Counted from the first letter of the stretch, positions 6,553 through 12,811 are shown. The stretch is 13,474 nt of DNA from an uncultured Prevotella sp. (GCA_900551985.1 URYG01000076.1:1-13474), one strand, 5' to 3'. Notes: generated by a model from the letters alone, not told the origin. Made by a program: numbers and translations.

Positions 6553-6630
6553 CATTCGCATATATCTGATATTATAGAAAGTAATTTTCTAAACTAACAT
6601 CGTATTTCGCAAAAAATCTCTATAGGTGAA

Positions 6631-7131
6631 TTATTTATTCTGCACTGGCTGTCCCTGAAATCTTCCAGGTCTTGGTTTTCCAGCGTGATTGCCCCCCTTG
6701 CGAGAACCTCTCTGAGCAAAGCGCTTCATCATCTGTCGCTCTATCTCATAAACTCGCTGAATCTGCAGCTGGGTCAGGAACTGAGAATACTTCTTGTAGT
6801 ATTTCTGACGGATGTCGAGAATCTTCTCACTCATCTCGAAACGCTGCTTGATCATCTGCTCCGTCTGAGCATCCGATACCACATCGCCCTTCTTGTGACG
6901 AGGACGAGGACCTAATGCCCAGACTTCCTTCTGGCACTGGGTATAGGTGTCGATAAACTTAGAACTTGTCTTATCGTCAAGCCCCAAATCGTGAGCGATA
7001 TGCTTGGCTTGCACCTCAGCCAACTGTTCACGAGAAAGGCGCTGCTTCTGGTTAGGAGTTTGCGCACATACATTTGCTGTAACAGTCATCATCATGACAA
7101 CCATCATCATCATACCTAAAAACTTTTTCAT
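6631..7131 (-). CDS. Spy/CpxP-like periplasmic protein
   Basis: The 166-residue product has a Met-rich signal peptide (cut near 'VCA|Q', residue 23) and is otherwise helical. It contains 'SREQLAEVQAKHIAHDLGLD' near 33-52, and 'FLTQLQ' near 118-123 as an LTxxQ-like motif. Length, export and helix pattern fit the Spy/CpxP/CnrX/ZraP group, whose members are small periplasmic chaperones or stress and metal sensors. The last 30 residues are a Gly/Arg/Pro/Lys-rich basic tail, probably disordered. It is the third gene of the ECF operon, 60 bp after the anti-sigma gene, with AAGAGAA before the ATG and a terminator downstream. In such operons this type of protein often senses envelope stress or buffers the anti-sigma factor; that role is inferred here. 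Confidence 0.65.
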   Translation of the reverse strand: MKKFLGMMMMVVMMMTVTANVCAQTPNQKQRLSREQLAEVQAKHIAHDLGLDDKTSSKFIDTYTQCQKEVWALGPRPRHKKGDVVSDAQTEQMIKQRFEMSEKILDIRQKYYKKYSQFLTQLQIQRVYEIERQMMKRFAQRGSRKGGNHAGKPRPGRFQGQPVQNK

Positions 7132-7191
7132 AATTCTCTTATTTTAAAATGATTGAAACTATTATTTACTGAATGAATGAAACATCATACT

Positions 7192-7629
7192 TTAATGATT
7201 GAGGAACACATCCTCCTGATAAACCTCGAGCAGATAAGCCTGATCTGCCGAAGATAACTGAGCGAATGCCTGATCTACCATCTGCAACTCATTATTTCCC
7301 TGAGATGGCAGAGAAGAATGAGGTGCCGAGAAATCGATATTGAGCACCAGGAGCACAGCCACCGATGCCGCCACAGCTATGGCTGCCGTCCAAATCATCT
7401 TGATGAACGGGCGTTTCCTCGGCTGTATTCTGATTGGCTTCGAAGAATCTGGCTTCGAAGAATCTGACTTCAAGGAATCTGACTTCGGAGAATAAGCCTT
7501 CAGAGAATCCTCCTTCACCGCCTCCAGGATATTCTTCTCCATATCTCTGAAGAAGTCATCGGGAGTGGTATAAGGCATCCGCTTCCCCACCTGTTTAAAA
7601 TCGAACTTTGTATCCATTGTCTTACTCAT
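7192..7629 (-). CDS. One-helix anti-sigma-factor-like membrane protein
   Basis: The 145-residue protein has a cytoplasmic N-terminal part with 'MPYTTPDDFFRDMEKNIL' (18-35), a motif I associate with proteins encoded next to Bacteroidetes ECF sigma factors. A repetitive linker follows (41-65: DSLKA YSPKS DSLKS DSSKP DSSKP), then a basic stretch, one membrane helix (about 77-97) and a short periplasmic tail ending 'EVYQEDVFLNH'. It lacks the HxxxCxxC zinc motif of ZAS anti-sigma factors. Its start overlaps the end of the sigma gene by 8 bp, so the two are translationally coupled; Met5 (7615-7617) is an alternative start just past the sigma stop. Position and topology make it the likely anti-sigma factor holding the sigma factor at the membrane. 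Direct proof is lacking. Confidence 0.7.
   Translation of the reverse strand: MSKTMDTKFDFKQVGKRMPYTTPDDFFRDMEKNILEAVKEDSLKAYSPKSDSLKSDSSKPDSSKPIRIQPRKRPFIKMIWTAAIAVAASVAVLLVLNIDFSAPHSSLPSQGNNELQMVDQAFAQLSSADQAYLLEVYQEDVFLNH
7438..7512. repeat. Five tandem 15-bp units inside the anti-sigma gene
   Basis: Five consecutive units begin CTTC at 7438, 7453, 7468, 7483 and 7498. The first two differ by one base (CTTCGAAGAATCTGG and CTTCGAAGAATCTGA); the later ones have diverged. Each unit encodes five residues of a Ser/Asp/Lys linker, so copy-number change keeps the frame. Confidence 0.85.
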
Positions 7630-8161
7630 TTGAATTCATGTACTTGATAATTTTCTCTTTGGCAATATGATAGCTTGCCTTGATGCTGGTGGATGTAGAA
7701 TCTGCAATCTTGGCGATTTCCTCGAAACTCAATTCATCGTAATACCGAAGATTGAATGCCAGCTGCTGCTTGGGCGGAAGCGAGAGTATCGCCTTCTGCA
7801 GCTTCACCGCCACCTTATCATCATAGTCGATATAATTATCGGCAGGGATGAGACCTACACCCGTTGACATCGATTCGAGAGAAACCTCTTCCTGCCTCCG
7901 CTTGCTGATGAGTCGTAGCGCCTCATTGGTTGCAATGCGATAGATCCAGCTCCGCAGGGAGCAGTCGCCCCGATAGTTGCCCAGCGAGCGATAGATTCTC
8001 ACAAAGGTTTCCTGCGAGGCATCCTGTGCATCATCATGCGAAACCACCATTCGGCGAATATGCCAGTAAACAGCTTCCTGATATTTCGTCATCAGCATCC
8101 GGAATCCGTTCTGAGGATTTTCCCTGAGCGTTTCCACTATGCCATTGTCATTTATACTCAT
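7622..8161 (-). CDS. ECF-type RNA polymerase sigma factor
   Basis: The 179-residue protein has only sigma regions 2 and 4, the ECF architecture. Region 2 covers about 20-90, with 'HDDAQDASQETFVRIYRSL' (2.1-2.2, core binding) and 'SLRSWIYRIATNEALRLISKRR' (2.3-2.4, -10 recognition). Region 4 covers about 120-175, with 'LPPKQQLAFNLRYYDELSFEEIA' and the recognition helix around 'STSTSIKASYHIAKEKI'. It is the first gene of a leftward operon with an overlapping anti-sigma gene and a Spy-like gene. The element TTTTACTT-N13-AGGTCA lies 33 bp before its start, and two further copies precede the neighbouring exported-protein genes; I infer that these are its own promoters and that it is autoregulated. 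The activating stress is unknown; the gene products suggest an envelope signal. Confidence 0.92.
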   Translation of the reverse strand: MSINDNGIVETLRENPQNGFRMLMTKYQEAVYWHIRRMVVSHDDAQDASQETFVRIYRSLGNYRGDCSLRSWIYRIATNEALRLISKRRQEEVSLESMSTGVGLIPADNYIDYDDKVAVKLQKAILSLPPKQQLAFNLRYYDELSFEEIAKIADSTSTSIKASYHIAKEKIIKYMNSNE

Positions 8162-8183
8162 ATTCGTTTATTTTCTTGAACGT

Positions 8184-8220
8184 TACGATTATTTGACCTT
8201 CTGAAACGGGAAAAGTAAAA
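8184..8220 (-). promoter_or_regulatory. Candidate ECF promoter of the sigma operon
   Basis: On the minus strand TTTTACTT (8213-8220) and AGGTCA (8194-8199) are separated by 13 nt. TTTAC-N16-GGTC resembles ECF geometry (AAC-like -35, GTC-like -10). Further conserved bases TA and GTA follow (8190-8191 and 8184-8186). The same element with identical spacing precedes two other units at 10273-10309 and 10323-10359. Confidence 0.6.
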
Positions 8221-8241
8221 AAGGAAGAGAACTTTTTTCTC
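8215..8241 (-). terminator. Weak candidate terminator of the SUMF1-domain operon
   Basis: On the minus strand GAGAA (8237-8241) pairs with TTCTC (8227-8231) and is followed by TTCCTTTTTT. The stem is only 5 bp and the T-run doubles as the sigma gene's -35 region, so this may be incidental. Confidence 0.25.
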
Positions 8242-8309
8242 AAACATCTCAAAATTCCTGAATATACCGACAAGAAGAGCGTTCGATTTCAGGTATCATC
8301 ATACCCCAA

Positions 8310-9815
8310 TCATAAATCAACTCTTACCACACGGAATCCCACATTGGCATATCTGCCAGAAGCATCACGGGCATCATCAGAATACTCGCTTCGGCAAGCA
8401 TCACGGCTCGAATCCCAGCTACCACCTTTCACGATATACTGTCCGGCAGCATTCTGGGTAGAAGTCCATTCCCAGCAGTTTCCCCAGAAATCGATACCGC
8501 CACTGGCACCCGTTGTTTCTGCGTATGCATCCACAGCCGTCAAGCCTTTCTCTACATGGTCGCTATTCATCTTCACATCCTTTGGCATGTGGCCAGCCGC
8601 AAGAATCCACTCCTCTTCGGTTGGCAGGCGATAACCATGTTGAGCATCCTTGCTATTCAACCAATCGCAATAAGCAATGGATTCTTCGTAAGAGACATTC
8701 ACCACAGGATAGTTATCCTGTCCTTCTGGATAAGTGAAGTTTGAATTGTATGCAGCATACTCCTTATTCGTAACGGGAGCATATGCAATATAGGCATTCT
8801 TGGCCGAAGAACCTCGCAACACGAGCCACTGGTCATTAGGATTATCATCTACACGAGGATCCACCAATCTCCAGAACTGCTGTTCCAAACGGATATCACG
8901 GTTCTCCACCATCTCATCCACAATACCTTGCATCTCAGCAACCAGATCAGGCGTCTTGGCTTCACGCTCCAGCTGGCGGAGTTTCGCTTTCTTGCGAGCC
9001 ACCACCTTATCATATTTCACTCCCATCTGATTCATCAGATCCTGCTTGTTCTCATCGGTAGGGTTTTGCTGATAAGCTACCAGCATCTGCTTGGTAGCCG
9101 CATCGAGAGCCGGGCGCTCATCTTCCACGAAAGGCGCATCGATATCAGCAAAAACCAGGTCGCTCTCTACCAGGTCTGGAGGAGTGATGAACTCTCCGGC
9201 ATTGATTACCTGATGCACGCCGAAATAGGGAGCCACATCCCTGCCCTTGTAGATGGAAAGGCGATAGCCGCCATATACATCGCATGGGAAAGTGGCGATG
9301 AAATAATCCTTTCCCGCAGCAAGGGTCTCTCCCTCGGGAGCCTCCAGGGTGATGATACTCTGGTCGTGGTTACCCGCAAGCGGATTGTTATCAACGCTTT
9401 CCAGTTCTACCTTGGTGATGCCCGACATCTGGAAATTCAGTCGGATGCCGCCGAGCGACGAGTTGAACAGGGGTTGATTCGATTCTGAATAAAAACCCAG
9501 ATTGCTACCTGCAGCTTGATCTGCCGGCTGTTCCGTCAGGATATAGACAGCAGCGTCGCCCGTTTCATAAGATACATTCACCGTATTATGATGATTGAAC
9601 TGATTCTGGATATCCACGTTCATCGCCTGAACATCCGAGAGCAGGAAAGTTCTATCCAGCACAGATAGTCTTTCGCCATTCATATAATTCATATCGCCCA
9701 CTTTCTGAGCAGGATACTGGTAGGTTACGCCATCCACCTTTACACTCAAGGTCTGTGCCGCCATCGGCATTGCGGTGCATGCGAAAGCAGCAAGTGCTAA
9801 AAATATCTTTTTCAT
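8310..9815 (-). CDS. Exported SUMF1/formylglycine-generating-enzyme-fold protein, probably non-catalytic
   Basis: The 501-residue product has a signal peptide (1-20, 'MAA|Q'). Residues 25-70 form a small domain with the pattern 'FLLSDVQAM', also seen in the upstream gene's protein. Residues 70-230 are a beta-rich region resembling surface proteins, 235-315 is charged and helical, and 340-501 is a SUMF1 (FGE-sulfatase) domain. Its landmarks are 'YPVVNVSYEESIAYCDWLN' (369-387), 'YRLPTEEEW' (395-403), 'GNCWEWT' (445-451), 'VKGGSW' (462-467) and 'NVGFRVVR' (491-498). Aligned on GGS, the two catalytic cysteines of true formylglycine-generating enzymes fall at S469 and C474, so the copper-binding pair is absent. 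A lectin-like or structural role is more likely than sulfatase activation. The ATG overlaps the preceding gene's stop (ATGA), so the two are coupled. Expression probably comes from the ECF-type element at 10283-10309. Confidence 0.82.
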   Translation of the reverse strand: MKKIFLALAAFACTAMPMAAQTLSVKVDGVTYQYPAQKVGDMNYMNGERLSVLDRTFLLSDVQAMNVDIQNQFNHHNTVNVSYETGDAAVYILTEQPADQAAGSNLGFYSESNQPLFNSSLGGIRLNFQMSGITKVELESVDNNPLAGNHDQSIITLEAPEGETLAAGKDYFIATFPCDVYGGYRLSIYKGRDVAPYFGVHQVINAGEFITPPDLVESDLVFADIDAPFVEDERPALDAATKQMLVAYQQNPTDENKQDLMNQMGVKYDKVVARKKAKLRQLEREAKTPDLVAEMQGIVDEMVENRDIRLEQQFWRLVDPRVDDNPNDQWLVLRGSSAKNAYIAYAPVTNKEYAAYNSNFTYPEGQDNYPVVNVSYEESIAYCDWLNSKDAQHGYRLPTEEEWILAAGHMPKDVKMNSDHVEKGLTAVDAYAETTGASGGIDFWGNCWEWTSTQNAAGQYIVKGGSWDSSRDACRSEYSDDARDASGRYANVGFRVVRVDL

Positions 9816-10207
9816 TTTGATACAATTTTATAAATTCCACCTTGTGTCTTTACGATATACACTCCCTTCTTCATCTGCTCCTTGGCTATCTTGTGTCCCT
9901 GCAGATCATAGACGGCAAGAATTTCCTGCGAATTCAGATTATCTAATTGTCTGATACCTGTTGCAGAAGATGTTTCATCAGAAACCGAGAAATACATCTT
10001 GCTCAGGTTCGACAGGGGGAACGTCTGATTACCTGCCACCAGAGTTGTGCCATCGATGGTCATCGAGAGGGCAGAGATTTCTACCGAAGCTTTCGCTCCA
10101 TCCGTTGTCTCAAAAGTAAGGTAATGGAAATCATCCGCCATCGCCGCAGTACCCAGCAAGGCAAAGGCAGCCATCATCCCCATTCTTCTAAATAAATACA
10201 TTTTCAT
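9812..10207 (-). CDS. Small exported protein with type IX-like C-terminal sorting region
   Basis: The 131-residue protein has a signal peptide (1-24, 'AMA|DD'). A short beta domain (25-75) follows, with 'LVAGNQTFPLSNLSKMYFS', matching the N-terminal module of the downstream SUMF1-domain protein. The C-terminal segment 'VYDLQGHKIAKEQMKKGVYI' (99-118) to 'YKIVSK' has the layout of Por-secretion (type A) sorting domains: a beta strand, DLQG turn, Lys-Gly-Val-Tyr-Ile-Val and a basic end. In species without a full type IX machine such domains may only help surface assembly. Met3 is an alternative start; no strong ribosome binding site precedes either. The stop shares ATGA with the next start. The gene heads a two-gene unit behind an ECF-type element, with a 22-bp direct repeat in its leader. 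Function unknown. Confidence 0.75.
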   Translation of the reverse strand: MKMYLFRRMGMMAAFALLGTAAMADDFHYLTFETTDGAKASVEISALSMTIDGTTLVAGNQTFPLSNLSKMYFSVSDETSSATGIRQLDNLNSQEILAVYDLQGHKIAKEQMKKGVYIVKTQGGIYKIVSK

Positions 10208-10225
10208 AACTTATTCATTTTTATA

Positions 10226-10268
10226 TCGTTATATATTCAATTTAATTTCGTTATATGTTCAATTAAGC
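10226..10268. repeat. 22-bp direct repeat in the leader of the sorting-domain gene
   Basis: TCGTTATATATTCAATT at 10226 recurs as TCGTTATATGTTCAATT at 10248 with one change, a 22-bp period close to two helical turns. It lies between the predicted promoter (10273-10309) and the start at 10207, so it would be in the leader RNA or bind a protein just downstream of the start site. Confidence 0.7.
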
Positions 10269-10272
10269 CATT

Positions 10273-10309
10273 TACAACTAAATGACCTCAGAAAAGCCGG
10301 AAAGTAAAA
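10273..10309 (-). promoter_or_regulatory. Candidate ECF promoter of the sorting-domain/SUMF1 operon
   Basis: On the minus strand TTTTACTT (10302-10309), 13 nt, then AGGTCA (10283-10288), with TA (10279-10280) and GTA (10273-10275) following as in the other two copies. It lies back to back with the rightward copy; the outer bases of the two elements are 13 bp apart. Confidence 0.6.
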
Positions 10310-10322
10310 TCTGAATTTTATT

Positions 10323-10359
10323 TTTTACTTCTTCCCTCTCTCAAGGTCATATAAACGTA
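10323..10359 (+). promoter_or_regulatory. Candidate ECF promoter of the exported winged-helix-like gene
   Basis: TTTTACTT (10323-10330), 13 nt, then AGGTCA (10344-10349), with TA (10352-10353) and GTA (10357-10359) following. Spacing is the same as in the other two copies. The gene start is at 10447. Confidence 0.6.
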
Positions 10360-10446
10360 CCCCCATAAAACAAGGGGTTTAATTCTAAAGAAAGAAATGT
10401 ATTATTCACATTAATAATTAACATTAATCATAAAGGAGATAAAAAC

Positions 10447-10833
10447 ATGAAGACAATGAAGAGTATGAAGAAGGGGTTGATTTTAGCAATGATGGCTATG
10501 ATGGCAATGGGTAGCACCACTGCAAGTGCACAGTTCAGACACTATGGCCGCTTGCATTATCATGGCGGTTACTACAGACCAATTGTCACTACTATCGTGA
10601 CTCGCCCTGTAACAACCACTCACATCAGCAACCGTCTGAGCAAGAAAGACCGCCTGGAGATGGCATTGGCATATTTGCGAAACAACAAGACGCTCACCGT
10701 ATCAAAGTATAGCAAGATTACCGGTTTGAACAGCAGTATGGCAGAGGCGGAACTTGATGCCTTTGTGGCAAGCAGGAAGAATCCGATAAAGGTGGTATTC
10801 AACGGAAAGAAGAAACTCTATGTTCTTGCATAA
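10447..10833 (+). CDS. Small exported protein with winged-helix-like C-terminal domain
   Basis: The 128-residue product has a Met/Ala-rich signal peptide ending near 'ASA|Q' (28). A Tyr/His/Gly-rich stretch follows (30-44, 'FRHYGRLHYHGGYY'), then a Thr/Val-rich linker and a compact helical domain (64-128). The last part reads as helix 'KKDRLEMALAYLRNN', helix 'TVSKYSKITGL', helix 'SSMAEAELDAFVAS' and a beta hairpin 'PIKVVFNGKKKLYVLA', the order expected for a winged helix. Winged helices usually bind DNA, yet this protein appears to be exported, so the fold may serve protein binding. AAGGAGA (10433-10439) 7 nt before the ATG sets the start; Met4 and Met7 are less likely. It sits behind an ECF-type element and before a strong terminator, as a single-gene unit. 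I do not recognise a named family. Confidence 0.75.
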   Translation: MKTMKSMKKGLILAMMAMMAMGSTTASAQFRHYGRLHYHGGYYRPIVTTIVTRPVTTTHISNRLSKKDRLEMALAYLRNNKTLTVSKYSKITGLNSSMAEAELDAFVASRKNPIKVVFNGKKKLYVLA

Positions 10834-10850
10834 AGTGCGCAAACAGTCAT

Positions 10851-10900
10851 AAATCCATAAGAGAATGTTATCTGTAACATTTCCTTATGGATTTTTATTT
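10851..10900 (+). terminator. Terminator of the exported winged-helix-like gene
   Basis: Arms 10851-10870 and 10875-10894 pair at 18 of 20 positions around a 4-nt loop, and the right arm runs into TTATTT and further Ts. It starts 17 bp after the stop codon. Confidence 0.85.
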
Positions 10901-11010
10901 TTCTGAAAGTTTTTTCGATACCTGCTTAATTTTTCCTCCTCTTTTCTCTTTTAATATCATATAGAGGAGAAAAAAGGGAGCTATTCCTCCGGTTTCTCAA
11001 AGAAAAAGTA

Positions 11011-11018
11011 TATATTTG
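11011..11018 (+). promoter_or_regulatory. -7 element of the sigma/macro-like fusion gene
   Basis: TATATTTG followed by CA fits TAnnTTTG; the ATG is 34 bp downstream. No clear TTTG sits at the -33 position. Confidence 0.5.
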
Positions 11019-11052
11019 CAATCGAATTGCGGATATCAAAAGATATATCGAT

Positions 11053-12237
11053 ATGAAGAAGGAAAAGAATTTTTCAGAAACTGTTTTTCAGAAGAAGAAG
11101 GCATTGGAAAGCTTATCGGATGATGAGATTCTGCAGGGCTTCAAGGATGCCGATGCCAGAATAGTGAGGGAGTATTACTACGGATACTGCCGGGTGGCTT
11201 ATTGCATCTATGATAAGCGATACGACCTGCAGCACAAGCCGGGCATGGACTTTTATTCGCTGGCCCACGAATATTATCTCTATCTCTGCGAACACGACTT
11301 CAAGCCGCTGGAAGACAGGAAACCGAGCATGTCGCTCAAAACCTGGATGGTAAATGGTTTCCGGTTCCTGCTGCTCGACAAGCTGAAGGAGGTGGTAAAG
11401 GAGCATCGCTTCGAGAGTTTTGAGGCACGGCAGGAAAACCGCAAGATGCAGTTTGACGTGACCGACAACCAGTTTGAGCACGATCTTTACCAGACGATAG
11501 AAGACATCGGCAATTTCTATTATGGCAGAGACAGCAAGAACAGCATCATCCTGAAGATGCTCTATATAGAGGGATTCCGGGGCAAGGACGTAGCCGCCCA
11601 GTTGGGCATATCCCATTCAGCCGTCACCCAGCGTTGCCAGAAGATAATGCACGATGTGGTGATTCCTTATTTCAAGAGATACTTCGATGCATCGGAATAC
11701 GGAAGTTATCTGTCGTTCGGCGATAAAGACGCATGTATCGAAAGTGCTCCGAAGATGTCGATGCCGTGCATGATGTCAGAACGCATGTGCTGCGAGGAAG
11801 CGGCTGATAATGGCAATAACACATTAAATAATAGTAATATGGAAGATATGAAGAAGGGAAGAATCACTCCTAGCTGGATTGATTCATTGAAGGAGAACGA
11901 GATCTTTGTGTTTGGCAGCAATCTGGCTGGCATGCATGGTGGTGGAGCAGCCCGCATAGCTCGCCTGCATTTCGGTGCCGTCATGGGACAGGGCGTTGGC
12001 TTGCAAGGTCAGAGTTACGCCATCCCTACGATGCAGGGCGGCGTAGAAACCATCCGTCCATACGTGGATGAATTCATCGCCTACGCCAAGCGCCATCCCG
12101 AGAAGCATTTCCTAGTAACCCCAATAGGTTGCGGCATCGCCGGCTTCGAAGCCGAAGACATCGCCCCATTGTTTGAGAGCGCAAAGGAGATGAAGAACAT
12201 CAGTTTGCCGGAAAGTTTCTGGGAGGTGATAGAGTAA
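11053..12237 (+). CDS. Sigma-70-like domain fused to an A1S_2505/macro-like domain
   Basis: The continuous 394-residue frame has two unrelated halves. Residues 20-215 resemble a sigma-70 family factor. A region-2-like part carries 'DARIVREYYYGYCRVAY', 'FYSLAHEYYLYL' and 'SLKTWMVNGFRFLLLDKL'. A region-4-like helix-turn-helix follows, 'ILKMLYIEGFRGKDVAAQLG' then 'ISHSAVTQRCQKIMHDVV'. Residues 225-262 form a Cys/Met-rich, then Asn-rich linker (C228, C239, C246, C247). Residues 270-394 match the A1S_2505 family of phage non-structural proteins, a macro-like fold: 'EIFVFGSNLAGMHGGGAARI' (283-302), 'FGAVMGQGVGLQGQSYAIPT' (307-326) and 'VTPIGCGIAGF' (355-365), glycine loops suited to binding a nucleotide such as ADP-ribose. 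No frameshift is needed. Met263 (11839) is a possible internal start for the second half alone. The domain calls are firm; joint function is unknown. Confidence 0.8.
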   Translation: MKKEKNFSETVFQKKKALESLSDDEILQGFKDADARIVREYYYGYCRVAYCIYDKRYDLQHKPGMDFYSLAHEYYLYLCEHDFKPLEDRKPSMSLKTWMVNGFRFLLLDKLKEVVKEHRFESFEARQENRKMQFDVTDNQFEHDLYQTIEDIGNFYYGRDSKNSIILKMLYIEGFRGKDVAAQLGISHSAVTQRCQKIMHDVVIPYFKRYFDASEYGSYLSFGDKDACIESAPKMSMPCMMSERMCCEEAADNGNNTLNNSNMEDMKKGRITPSWIDSLKENEIFVFGSNLAGMHGGGAARIARLHFGAVMGQGVGLQGQSYAIPTMQGGVETIRPYVDEFIAYAKRHPEKHFLVTPIGCGIAGFEAEDIAPLFESAKEMKNISLPESFWEVIE

Positions 12238-12274
12238 AGAATTGGAGTAATATACAATTTAAACATCATAAGAT

Positions 12275-12811
12275 ATGAAGACAAATAATAAAGATAAGTA
12301 TTTTGATATACCAAAGAATTATCAGAATTTTGTATTGGTACAAAAGACGAATGCAAAGCCTGAAGATTATGGTTACACAAAGGAGGCTGTATTGAGTGTT
12401 TTGAATCTGGTCAAGAATGATCCCAACAATTATGATCTTGAAGATGATGACCTACAAAACGACTTGGGTTGTTTCTTCAACGACGGTGTATGCGTTGAAA
12501 GAAATGTAGAGTTTGCTAAATATTGGTTTGCCAAATCTGCAGATCAAGGCAATGACTTAGCTCGTAGCAACTTGGCAGACATCTATCGTAAAGGTACAGA
12601 TGGAACTGAAGTTGACCTAAAGAAAGCATTTGAATTGTATAAGGCTTGCGGTTTGCCATACGCCCACTATCGTTGTGGAGAGTTTTACGAGAAAGGTTGG
12701 GGAGTAGATAAAAATATAGAAGAAGCTAAACGCTACTATTCATTAGCCTACTCAGAAGGACATCCTTTAGCTAAAAAGAAACTAAAAGAGTGGAATTTTT
12801 TAGAGGATTAA
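12275..12811 (+). CDS. Sel1-like repeat protein
   Basis: The 178-residue protein has no signal peptide. It holds about three Sel1-type helical repeats between residues 60 and 173, for example 'LGCFFNDGVCVERNVEFAKY' (64-83), 'LADIYRKGTDGTEVDLKKAF' and 'CGEFYEKGWGVDKNIEEAKRYYSLAYSEG'. Such repeats form a curved scaffold for binding other proteins. The N-terminal 60 residues are acidic and not recognised. The gene follows the sigma/macro-like fusion by 37 bp with no promoter element or terminator seen between, so it may be cotranscribed; the next gene begins 2 bp after its stop. Base composition is clearly more A+T-rich than in the preceding genes, suggesting an acquired unit. In Bacteroidetes, Sel1 proteins often lie beside toxins or defence genes, but nothing here proves that. 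Confidence 0.8.
   Translation: MKTNNKDKYFDIPKNYQNFVLVQKTNAKPEDYGYTKEAVLSVLNLVKNDPNNYDLEDDDLQNDLGCFFNDGVCVERNVEFAKYWFAKSADQGNDLARSNLADIYRKGTDGTEVDLKKAFELYKACGLPYAHYRCGEFYEKGWGVDKNIEEAKRYYSLAYSEGHPLAKKKLKEWNFLED

Noticed and set aside
6575..6591. Small inverted repeat TAGAAA/TTTCTA as a second terminator
   Set aside because: Six A/T-rich pairs without a T-run; the hairpin at 6515-6552 is the better terminator.
8344..8860. Active formylglycine-generating enzyme (sulfatase maturation)
   Set aside because: The first catalytic cysteine position is a serine, and no sulfatase gene is nearby.
8928..9488. 186-codon plus-strand frame inside the SUMF1-domain gene
   Set aside because: The opposite strand encodes a coherent exported protein; this frame has no supporting signal.
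10934..10980. Pyrimidine-rich and purine-rich facing segments as a hairpin or triplex
   Set aside because: Only about seven base pairs are continuous across an 18-nt loop; this is not convincing.
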